Below are positions 1 to 6,441 of a DNA stretch of 21,056 nucleotides, in pieces. Location: positions 1 through 21,056 of the forward strand of contig JAFAMK010000254.1 in the NCBI GenBank assembly GCA_019233415.1, in the 5' to 3' direction. The stretch is from Vulcanimicrobiota bacterium. GTDB lineage: Bacteria; Vulcanimicrobiota; Vulcanimicrobiia; Vulcanimicrobiales; Vulcanimicrobiaceae. The translations under genes and the position numbers were made by a program. How positions within the stretch are numbered: the stretch's first letter is position 1; the number at the start of each line of letters is the position of its first letter. The notes beneath the pieces are model-generated. The model ran no database searches, was not told the DNA's origin, and saw only the letters and a list, made by a program, of their open reading frames with translations.

Positions 1-618
1 GCCGGCGGTGAGCGGCGTCGCGCCGCGACCGCCGCAGAGGGCGCTCGCGCTGCTCGCGAGCCAGAGCCGCAGCCGGTGCAACGGGTCGTCGGGCAGAGCC
101 GCGACCGCGCGCGCCGCACCCAAGACGTCGTCCGGGAGCCAGCCGGCGCCGTCGATGACGCGCGCGACGCGTCCGTGCGCATCGACGATCACCGCAGCTT
201 CCGTGTGCAGGATCACGCCCGGTCGCGGGCGGTCGACCGCGATCCCGAACCGCGCTGTGACCGCGTCGACCGCCGCGGGCGGTCCGCCGATCAGCGACCA
301 CACTGCGGGATCGGCGCCGTACGCCGCGCCGTAGCGCGCGAGCACGGCCGGCGTGTCGTACGCCGGGTCGAGCGTCACGGTCACCAGGCGAATCGGCGCG
401 CCGCCGAGCGCGCGCTGCAGCTTCGCGAACTTCGCCGCGACGAGCGGGCACATCCGGGCGTCGGTGCAACGCGTGTAGATGAACGAGACGACCGTTGTGC
501 GCCCACCGGTCTCGGCGAAGGAGAAGCGGCGCCCGCGCTGGTCGACGAGCGCCGCCGCCGGCACGGCGTCGCCTTCCCGCAACACCGGGATGTACGGCCG
601 CGGCGCCGGCATGGGCAT
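1..618 (-). CDS. SCO1/SenC-family copper chaperone (partial, C-terminus off window)
   Basis: Thioredoxin-fold protein of the SCO/SenC/PrrC family, which delivers copper to the CuA site of cytochrome oxidase. The visible 206 codons contain the copper-binding pair Cys51 and Cys57 (YTRCTDARMCPL, the C-x5-C spacing seen in part of the family) and the third ligand His138 in LHTEAAVIVD. No stop is reached before the window edge. The ATG lies 2 nt after the stop of oxidase subunit I, so it is the last visible gene of the oxidase operon, as expected for its role. SCO proteins normally carry an N-terminal membrane anchor or lipobox. Neither is visible here: the protein starts MPMPAPRPYIP and goes almost directly into the fold. 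An in-frame GTG at 627 adds only three residues. Family assignment is firm; localisation is unclear. Confidence 0.88.
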   Translation of the reverse strand, partial: MPMPAPRPYIPVLREGDAVPAAALVDQRGRRFSFAETGGRTTVVSFIYTRCTDARMCPLVAAKFAKLQRALGGAPIRLVTVTLDPAYDTPAVLARYGAAYGADPAVWSLIGGPPAAVDAVTARFGIAVDRPRPGVILHTEAAVIVDAHGRVARVIDGAGWLPDDVLGAARAVAALPDDPLHRLRLWLASSASALCGGRGATPLTAG

Positions 619-620
619 GT

Positions 621-2303
621 CTACCACGTGCGCATGCCGGGGGCGAGGTACGCGTGCGCCTGAATCTGTGCGGCCACCGGACCGGCATACGCCAGCACGG
701 CGAGGCCGATCGCGACCGCCGCCCAGCGGCCGAGCTTGTCGAGGACCGGCGGCGTGTCGAGCGCGTCTTCGTTCGTCGCGGCGAAGTCGAAGACGGGCCG
801 CTCGTCGGCGTGGCGGTCGGCGAAGTACGTCCCGGTGGCAACGATGATGAAGAGCAGCACGGAGATCGCGATGATCGTGCCACCGACTGCCGCCCAAACC
901 ATCTCCGGGTGCCACGTTGCCGCGCCTTGCGCGCCGAAGTAGCTGACGTCGGCGGTGCGGCGCGGCGAGCCGAGCAGGCCCGCCCAGTGCATCGCCGTCG
1001 ACATGATCACCATGCCGCCGAACCAGAGGTACACCTGAACGAGCGCGAGCTTCGGCGCGAACAGCGTGCGCCCGGTCAGCGCGGGGACGAGTCCGTACGT
1101 CGCGCCGATGAACGTCAGCGCGGCCGGCCCGCCGACGGTGATGTGGAAGTGCCCGACGATCCACATCGTGTTGTGCACGAGGACGTCCATCGAATACGAG
1201 TTGTTGACGATCCCGCCGAAGCCGCCGAAGATGAACAGGATCATGCCGAGCGCGGGCCCGGCGAAGACGGGATTCTTCCACGGCAGCCAGCGGACGACGC
1301 CGACGAACCCGCGCACGCCGGCCTTGCGCGCGGCCAGCTCGAACGTCGCGAAGATCGCGAACGCCGTCATGAACGACGGGATCACGACGCCGTAGGTGGT
1401 GACCGTGTGCAGCCACTTCCAGCCCGCCGAGACGCCGGGGTCGAGATACTGGTGGTGCAGTCCCACCGGCGTCGAGAGCAGCAGCAGCATGAGGAACGCG
1501 AGGCGCGTCAGCCCGTCGCTGAAGACTCGCCCGCGGAACGTCACCGGGACGACGGTGTACCAGATCGTGTACGCCGCCATGATCCAGAAGTAGACCAGCG
1601 GGTGGCCGAAGTACCAGAACAGCATCCGCGTCAGGCCGACGTCGATTCCCTGGGTCCAGCCCAGTGACCACGGGATCAGCAGCAGCATCTCGGCGACGAC
1701 GCCGAGCGTCGCGATGAGCCACATGATCATCGTCGCGGTGGCCATGAACGCGGGAAGCGGGATGCGCTGATCGGCGTTGTGGCGCTTGAACCACACGACG
1801 TTCACGATGATGTCGGCCGCGACGACCCACGTCCCGAGGACGAGGAACGTCGCACCGAAGTAGAAGAGCGGGCTCGCCTTGAGCGGCGCATAGAACGTGT
1901 AGAGCACGCTGGCGCTGCCGTCGAGGATCGCGACCGCGGTCATCAGCGTGCCGACGAGCATCGTGCAGTAGCCGATCCAACCGAGCCGCACCGAGCGCGC
2001 GCGCGGGATCGTGTGGTAGACGGCGTACGTGAACAGGCCGGTGATGAAGAAGGTCGTGAAGACGAGCGCCATCAGCACGCCGTGCGCCGTGAGCATCCGG
2101 TAGTAGTCGAACCACGGCGGCATGACGATGAAGTTGGCGCGCGAGAAGCCCTGCAGCATCCCGAACAGCGCGCCGATCCCGAGCACGAGCGTCGCGGTGT
2201 AGATGTGCGCGAGGACGAGCAGGTTGCCGTTCGCGCGCGAGAGGTCGAGCACGCCGTCTGCCGCCGCGCGCCGTGCGCTCGTCGCCGTTGCGGTCGTCGT
2301 CAC
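621..2303 (-). CDS. cbaA: ba3-type cytochrome c oxidase subunit I
   Basis: Catalytic subunit of a B-family (ba3-type) heme-copper oxidase, reducing O2 to water with proton pumping in the cytoplasmic membrane. It has 560 residues and about 13 hydrophobic segments. All metal ligands are present: His74 (low-spin heme, TAHG), His234 and Tyr238 (GHPLVYF, CuB and the cross-linked tyrosine), His283/His284 (LHHQYLDPG, CuB), His385 and His387 (GHFHITVGG, high-spin and low-spin heme). These positions fall within one or two residues of the Thermus thermophilus ba3 enzyme as I recall it. The GTG start overlaps the TGA of subunit II in a GTGA junction. The open frame continues upstream through the subunit II gene, but that part is only a shadow of the other frame. 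Confidence 0.96.
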   Translation of the reverse strand: MTTTATATSARRAAADGVLDLSRANGNLLVLAHIYTATLVLGIGALFGMLQGFSRANFIVMPPWFDYYRMLTAHGVLMALVFTTFFITGLFTYAVYHTIPRARSVRLGWIGYCTMLVGTLMTAVAILDGSASVLYTFYAPLKASPLFYFGATFLVLGTWVVAADIIVNVVWFKRHNADQRIPLPAFMATATMIMWLIATLGVVAEMLLLIPWSLGWTQGIDVGLTRMLFWYFGHPLVYFWIMAAYTIWYTVVPVTFRGRVFSDGLTRLAFLMLLLLSTPVGLHHQYLDPGVSAGWKWLHTVTTYGVVIPSFMTAFAIFATFELAARKAGVRGFVGVVRWLPWKNPVFAGPALGMILFIFGGFGGIVNNSYSMDVLVHNTMWIVGHFHITVGGPAALTFIGATYGLVPALTGRTLFAPKLALVQVYLWFGGMVIMSTAMHWAGLLGSPRRTADVSYFGAQGAATWHPEMVWAAVGGTIIAISVLLFIIVATGTYFADRHADERPVFDFAATNEDALDTPPVLDKLGRWAAVAIGLAVLAYAGPVAAQIQAHAYLAPGMRTW

Positions 2304-2767
2304 TTCACCACCACCTTCGCGGCCATGAGGTGATGCCCGGCGCCGCAGTACTCGTTGCAGACCAACAGGAACGTCCCGGGCTCCTTGAACGTGTGCGAGA
2401 CCGTGCTGACCCAACCCGGCGTGACCATCGTGTTCACGCCCGTCTCGGGAATGCTGAAGCCGTGCTCGACGTCGGCGCTCGTCACGTAGAACGTCACCCG
2501 CGCGCCGGCCGGCACGTCGATGGACGCCGGCGTGAACGAGAAGACGCGCGCGACGTAGTACGCCTCGTACGCGCCGTCGGCGACCTTGCGCAGACCCGGG
2601 TGGTCGAACGGCGGCGTCTCCGAGACGCGCGTCGGATCGATGCTCTGCACGTGGCTCGGCGGGACGAACCCGTCGACGACCGCGGCGGTCGTGATCACGG
2701 CGAGAAAGACGACGAGCATCGCGATCCCGAGCGCCATCCAAAGCCGTTCTTGCCGGTGGACGTGCAC
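2300..2767 (-). CDS. cbaB: ba3-type cytochrome c oxidase subunit II (CuA)
   Basis: Subunit II takes electrons from cytochrome c through the binuclear CuA centre on the outer face of the membrane. The 155-residue product has one N-terminal membrane helix (about residues 10-31) followed by a cupredoxin domain. CuA ligands are complete: His102 (VEHGF), Cys137, Cys141, His145 and Met148 in CNEYCGAGHHLM. The short length and single helix are typical of the ba3 type, whereas aa3 subunit II has two helices. I chose the GTG at 2767 because AGGTGGTGA lies just upstream and the protein then begins VHVHRQERLW ahead of the helix. A further ATG at 2803 adds 12 residues that overlap the upstream gene. The downstream junction with subunit I is GTGA. 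Confidence 0.94.
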   Translation of the reverse strand: MHVHRQERLWMALGIAMLVVFLAVITTAAVVDGFVPPSHVQSIDPTRVSETPPFDHPGLRKVADGAYEAYYVARVFSFTPASIDVPAGARVTFYVTSADVEHGFSIPETGVNTMVTPGWVSTVSHTFKEPGTFLLVCNEYCGAGHHLMAAKVVVK

Positions 2768-2768
2768 G

Positions 2769-2885
2769 TCACCACCTCGCCCGCAGCAAGAAGAACATCG
2801 CAAACCAGCCCACGAGGATCAGCACCCCGAGGCCCGAGACGAAGACGAGCGTCGCAGGAAGCGGCTCGTCGCGCGGAGGCTCCAT
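2769..2885 (-). CDS. cbaD: ba3 oxidase subunit IIa-like single-helix protein
   Basis: A 38-residue protein with a single transmembrane helix (about residues 11-34, ATLVFVSGLGVLILVGWF) and a basic end, RARW. It is the first gene of the oxidase operon, with one base between its TGA and the GTG of subunit II. In Thermus thermophilus ba3 oxidase, a 34-residue single-helix subunit IIa (CbaD) is encoded at the same place and packs against subunit I, replacing the missing second helix of subunit II. Size, topology and gene order all match. Sequence identity cannot be judged for so short a protein, so the call rests on context. The ATG at 2885 is chosen; the open frame extends upstream to 3044 but that part looks non-coding. 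Confidence 0.75.
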   Translation of the reverse strand: MEPPRDEPLPATLVFVSGLGVLILVGWFAMFFLLRARW

Positions 2886-2932
2886 GGCCTGATCGTACGC
2901 CCGGCGATCACGGAGGCCGGTGAACGCCGTGT

Positions 2933-2944
2933 GAACGAACGTTC
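2933..2944. promoter_or_regulatory. GAAC-N4-GTTC palindrome in divergent promoter region
   Basis: The 107-nt spacer between the oxidase operon and the plus-strand SRPBCC-like gene contains GAACGAACGTTC. This fits the GAAC-N4-GTTC core of the LexA box known from Gram-positive and several other phyla. A 12-bp match with only 8 fixed bases can occur by chance, and no lexA or SOS gene is in the window. No convincing -35/-10 pair was seen for either gene. Confidence 0.22.
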
Positions 2945-2992
2945 CCAAGTTGCGCAGAGTAGCCGCCTGCGCCGGCGGCGAACCCTCGCGGC

Positions 2993-3478
2993 ATGGCGAT
3001 GGTACGGGAACGCGTTTACATCGAAGCCCCCTACACCCAAGCACTCCCCGCCCTCGAGCGGCGGCTTGGCCTCGCGCCGGGCGAAGACCGCGGCGAATGC
3101 GTGCTGACGCTGACGCTGCCGGTCACCGAAGGCCGCGAGTTGGCGCGCACGGTCACGGCCGCGACCGAACGGCTTGCCGCGAGCGCGAACTACGCCGCGC
3201 GGTTCGCGCTCCGCTGGGACGCCGGGCTCTCGTCGCGCGGCATCCCGACGCCGGGCTTCACCGGCACGCTGAGCGTCAGCGCCGGCGAAGACTACGACGA
3301 GACCGCGCTGGAACTCGACGGCGGTTACGAGCCCCCCGGGGGGCTTGCGGGGCGCGCCTTCGACGAGCTGATCGGGCGGCCCATCGCGCACGCAACGCTG
3401 ACCGCGCTCCTGGGCGGCGTCGGCGACGAGCTGCGCGCCGAGCACGCCCGAATCGAGGCAGGGAAGCACGGCGGCTGA
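2993..3478 (+). CDS. SRPBCC-like (START-fold) hypothetical protein 1
   Basis: A 161-residue soluble protein with no signal peptide. The pattern of an N-terminal strand (RERVYIEAPYTQAL), a long alternating beta region ending in FTGTLSVSAGEDYDETALELDGG, then YEPPGG and a C-terminal helix (about residues 118-155) resembles SRPBCC/polyketide-cyclase-like proteins. That fold binds hydrophobic ligands; no ligand or reaction can be deduced. A second ATG lies two codons downstream, so the start is uncertain by two residues. It is followed after 5 nt by a second protein with the same C-terminal layout, suggesting a tandem paralogue pair. The gene is divergent from the oxidase operon. Confidence 0.75.
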   Translation: MAMVRERVYIEAPYTQALPALERRLGLAPGEDRGECVLTLTLPVTEGRELARTVTAATERLAASANYAARFALRWDAGLSSRGIPTPGFTGTLSVSAGEDYDETALELDGGYEPPGGLAGRAFDELIGRPIAHATLTALLGGVGDELRAEHARIEAGKHGG

Positions 3479-3483
3479 CGGCG

Positions 3484-3954
3484 ATGCCGGAGATCACGAT
3501 CGACCGCAGCGTTCCGAGCCCGCAGGCCGCGGTCGCGCCGCGGGTGCGGACCGTACTCGACGGCTACGCTGCGCGCGAAGACATGGTGCTGGAGGTCGAG
3601 ATCGGGCTCGCGGGCGCTGCGATGAGCGTCCCCGTCGTGATCGACCTCGACGGCCCGCGTACCGCGACCGCGTTCGCCCTGACGCTGCGCGCCCGTCAGC
3701 AGGCGGCGTGGTTCCCCGCCTTTCGCGGGGAGGTGCGCAGCGAGCCGGTCGGACCGCTCGAATCGACGCTGCGGCTGCAGGGAACGTACGAGCTTCCGCT
3801 GGGCACACTCGGCGACATCGCGGATCGCACCATCCTCGGCCATGCCGCCGAACGCAGCTTGCAGCACTTCGCAGACCGCCTGCGCACCGACGTGGTCGAG
3901 GAGATCCGCCGCGCCGAGCTGTCGGTGCGCCAGCGCGAGGGGCGTCATTTGTAA
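3484..3954 (+). CDS. SRPBCC-like (START-fold) hypothetical protein 2
   Basis: A 156-residue soluble protein starting at the ATG 5 nt after the previous gene. It shares the C-terminal layout of its neighbour: a strand ending in STLRLQGTYELPLG followed by a long amphipathic helix (about residues 108-150, with GHAAERSLQHFADRL). The middle region (VEIGLAGAAMSVPVVIDLDG and TAFALTLRARQQ) is strand-rich, as in SRPBCC domains. I infer that the two are diverged paralogues, possibly forming a heterodimer. The start is inside a longer open frame reaching back to 2950, but that upstream part runs out of phase through the first SRPBCC gene and is a shadow. Function unknown. Confidence 0.72.
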   Translation: MPEITIDRSVPSPQAAVAPRVRTVLDGYAAREDMVLEVEIGLAGAAMSVPVVIDLDGPRTATAFALTLRARQQAAWFPAFRGEVRSEPVGPLESTLRLQGTYELPLGTLGDIADRTILGHAAERSLQHFADRLRTDVVEEIRRAELSVRQREGRHL

Positions 3955-4360
3955 CCCGCGCGAGCCGCGACGGCGGCGCTACCTGCGCGCGGTCAGCGGG
4001 CTCTCGCCCGACGAGTTCGAGGCCGTCGTGCACGATGCGCTCGCGTCGCTGCCGCCGCGCTTTGCGGACATGGTCGAGAACGTCGTCATCACGGTCGAAG
4101 ACGAGCCGAGCGACGAGGACCTCGAGGTCGGCGGTGACGACGATGAGAGCTCCGAGCTGCTCGGCATCTATCGCGGTGTCGCGCTGACCGACCGGTCGTA
4201 CGATACGGCGCCGTTTCTGCCCGACGAGATCGCGCTGTTTCGCGGGCCGATCAACCGCATCGCGCGCACGCGCGCCGAAGCCGTGCACGAAGTGCGCGAG
4301 ACGGTGATCCACGAGCTGGGTCACTACTTCGGCCTGGCCGACGACGACATGCCGCACTGA
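3947..4360 (+). CDS. Zincin-like metallopeptidase family protein (start uncertain)
   Basis: Small single-domain metalloprotein of the Zincin_1 (PF06262-like) family. The zinc motif HELGHYFGLADDDM close to the C-terminus supplies two histidines, the catalytic Glu and an acidic third-ligand candidate. Upstream are the family landmarks LSPDEFEAVVHDALASLPP, VVITVEDEP, LLGIYRGVAL and PDEIALFRGPI. No normal start codon fits. The only upstream ATG (3842) lies 113 nt inside the preceding gene and would add a Ser/Cys/Arg-rich shadow peptide. The next GTG (4028) would cut off the conserved N-terminus. I place the start at an ATT (3947) preceded by GAGGGG, overlapping the previous stop by 8 nt; a CTG at 3983 is another option. 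Members are cytoplasmic and of unknown substrate. Confidence 0.82.
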   Translation: MCNPREPRRRRYLRAVSGLSPDEFEAVVHDALASLPPRFADMVENVVITVEDEPSDEDLEVGGDDDESSELLGIYRGVALTDRSYDTAPFLPDEIALFRGPINRIARTRAEAVHEVRETVIHELGHYFGLADDDMPH

Positions 4361-4372
4361 GGCTGACATCGC

Positions 4373-4954
4373 GTGGGAAACTCCTCAGCCGACTACGCGC
4401 GGTTGCCGCTGCGGGTGCACGACGTTCTCTCCGGCGTCCGTTTGTACGATGTCTGGACAGTTGATCTGCCACACGCGCGCGCGGGGATCACGCTTCGCGA
4501 GTTTCTCTCGAAGGGAAACACCGATTCCGTCGAGCTGTCGCCTGCCGCGAGAGCACTCTTCAAGCTTCGTTTTGCCGTTGGTGGCGTGCTTGGGTGGGAT
4601 CGGGAGCGCGAGACGGACGAAGGGGAATCGTTCGCGTCGCGGCTGACCGACGCCGATCGCCGGGCTTCAATGACTCCGGTCGGCGCCGAGGACGGCCCGT
4701 TTCGTATCGTGTATCAGTTCGAAAACGAGCGTCTTTCGGAGATCGCGAACCGTACGGTTCATGCCGCCAAACTCGAGGCGCTCGTCGAAGACGATGCGCG
4801 CTATCGCTTCTATTTGGCGATCTACGTGCGAGACGTCGGCTTCATTACGCCCGTGTACATGGCGGCGATTGCGCCGTTTCGCTGGTGGATCGTCTATCCG
4901 TCGATTCTGCGGGGCATCTCCGTTCAATGGGAGCGCGCCTTCGGGTCGGGCTGA
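4373..4954 (+). CDS. DUF2867-like protein
   Basis: A 193-residue soluble protein starting with GTG 12 nt after the metallopeptidase stop. It resembles DUF2867 proteins: an N-terminal RVHDVLSGVRLYDVWTVDLP, a central RFAVGGVLGWDRE, then NRTVHAAKLEAL and a C-terminal VYMAAIAPFRWWIVYPSIL block. The role of the family is not known to me; some members are annotated as SAM-dependent or redox-associated without firm support. Base composition is visibly lower in GC than the neighbours, especially near 4740-4900, where many third positions are A or T. That may reflect later acquisition. Assignment to DUF2867 is from remembered motif pattern only. Confidence 0.72.
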   Translation: MGNSSADYARLPLRVHDVLSGVRLYDVWTVDLPHARAGITLREFLSKGNTDSVELSPAARALFKLRFAVGGVLGWDRERETDEGESFASRLTDADRRASMTPVGAEDGPFRIVYQFENERLSEIANRTVHAAKLEALVEDDARYRFYLAIYVRDVGFITPVYMAAIAPFRWWIVYPSILRGISVQWERAFGSG

Positions 4955-6441
4955 CGCTCGGCTGGTGTGCCGGTGCGGCGCCGAGAACGCGCCGTGCCGT
5001 CCCACCACCACACCCGTTCGGAGGACGAGGGAGCATTCGGTTCGTCGCGATTACCGCGTTCGCGTTCGCCCTGATCGGGTCGGCGGCGCTGGCCCAGCCC
5101 GTCGAGGCGCCGTCTCCCACGCCGCCGTCCGCGAGTCCGTCGGCATCGGTGACGCCATCGCCGGCGCCGCCGGCGGGCGTGATTCCGCCGACCATCACGG
5201 TCAACGTCACCGGTTCGCCGGGGACCGACGGGGATGTGCTCTACGCGCAGGTGCGTGCTGCGGTCGACCGCGCGATTCGGCCCTCGCTGCGCACGGGCGG
5301 CGCGCTGCACGATGGTGCGGTCGCGCCCTGGCCGGTGCCGCCGCTCGCCGCCGGCGGACGCACCGCGGTCAACGTCACGACGACGCTCGACGGTGACGAA
5401 AACAGCAGCCCCGTCACCGGCACGACGACGGTCTGGGTCTACAGCCTGCCCGCGCCGCCGCCCGTGCCGAGCCTGCTGTTCCTGAGCGACGACCCGGAGT
5501 ATCTGGACGCCGAAGGGCTCGTCTTCCGCGGCGCCGTCGCACCGCAGCGCCCCGCGCGCCTCTACTACTATCACTCGGACGTCGGCGTTCCGCGCGACCT
5601 CGACGTCGTGTTGACCGCCGACGCGCCGTCGCGCGTGCAGCTCGTCGAAGCGGATGCCGGCCCCGACCTCGACGTGATGAGCGTCGGACACAGCGTCTCG
5701 CGCGACTTCCTGCGCTACGAGCTGGGCAACGAAGGCACGATCGTCGACCTCGTCCCGGGCCGGCCGTTCGTGCTGCGGCACGCATTGATTCTGCAAGGCG
5801 AACTGGCCGCCGGTGCGGTCGACGTGCAAGTGCTGAGCGGCGCCACCGTCGGCGTCTCGGTCGTCGCGTCGCCGGCCGGCGGTCATCCGGAGCAGTATCT
5901 CGCCGGCCCGCGCGTTCCGTTCGACGGGCACAACCGCCACGGCATCTTCGCGCTCGACGGATACGGCGCGCTCGCGGAGTCGTACGACGTGGGCACGCCC
6001 GACGTCGCGGTGCGGTACGGCGGCCGCACGCCGACGCCGCGCAACGTCGACCCGCACGATCCCGGCCACGACTTCGGCGACTACGGCATCCTGCACCGCA
6101 TCACGTTCACGCTGCGCAACCCGACCGACGCGCCGTCGCTGGTCTACCTCTACGAAAAGCCGCTGGGCGGGCCGCTGCGCAGCAGCTTCCTGGTCGACGG
6201 CCAGTTGAAAGAGCTCGGCTGCGTGCGGGTGCCGCAGCCGTACTGGATTCAAACGTACCAGCTGCCGGCGCACACCGACGGCGCGTCGACGACGGTGACG
6301 ATGCCCGACGGCGGCTCGTACTATCCGGTCGAGTTCGGCGTAACCGGCACGCAGCCGCAGCTCGACACGCCGCCGGTCGGCGCGCCGCAGGGCTGTTCGT
6401 CGGCGGTCACGCCGTTCGCGGAACCGACCGCGACGAACTAG
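4927..6441 (+). CDS. Secreted hypothetical protein, Pro/Ser-rich linker
   Basis: Secreted protein of no family I recognise. A clear signal peptide, RFVAITAFAFALIGSAALA followed by QP, begins at codon 38 of the ATG-initiated frame. A Pro/Ser/Thr-rich linker follows, then about 400 residues that look beta-rich (TITVNVTGSPG, LYYYHSDVGVP, RITFTLRNPTDAPSLVYLYEKP). The ATG at 4927 overlaps the previous gene by 28 nt and gives a 504-aa product, but its first 36 codons use rare codons for this segment (AGA, CCA, GGA, TGT). An in-frame ATT at 5035, preceded by GGAGG and GAGGG, would start exactly at the signal peptide (468 aa) and may be the true start. Two cysteines in the last third (LGCVRV and QGCSSA) could form a disulphide. 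It ends tail-to-tail with pstS, sharing CTAG. Confidence 0.78.
   Translation: MGARLRVGLTLGWCAGAAPRTRRAVPPPHPFGGRGSIRFVAITAFAFALIGSAALAQPVEAPSPTPPSASPSASVTPSPAPPAGVIPPTITVNVTGSPGTDGDVLYAQVRAAVDRAIRPSLRTGGALHDGAVAPWPVPPLAAGGRTAVNVTTTLDGDENSSPVTGTTTVWVYSLPAPPPVPSLLFLSDDPEYLDAEGLVFRGAVAPQRPARLYYYHSDVGVPRDLDVVLTADAPSRVQLVEADAGPDLDVMSVGHSVSRDFLRYELGNEGTIVDLVPGRPFVLRHALILQGELAAGAVDVQVLSGATVGVSVVASPAGGHPEQYLAGPRVPFDGHNRHGIFALDGYGALAESYDVGTPDVAVRYGGRTPTPRNVDPHDPGHDFGDYGILHRITFTLRNPTDAPSLVYLYEKPLGGPLRSSFLVDGQLKELGCVRVPQPYWIQTYQLPAHTDGASTTVTMPDGGSYYPVEFGVTGTQPQLDTPPVGAPQGCSSAVTPFAEPTATN

Noticed and set aside
495..1667. 390-codon plus-strand frame over the oxidase genes
   Set aside because: Shadow of subunit I and the SCO gene; Arg/Asp-rich product without recognisable motifs.
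3842..3946. ATG 3842 as the start of the metallopeptidase
   Set aside because: It lies 113 nt inside the upstream gene and adds a Ser/Cys/Arg-rich peptide typical of a shadow frame, not of the family.
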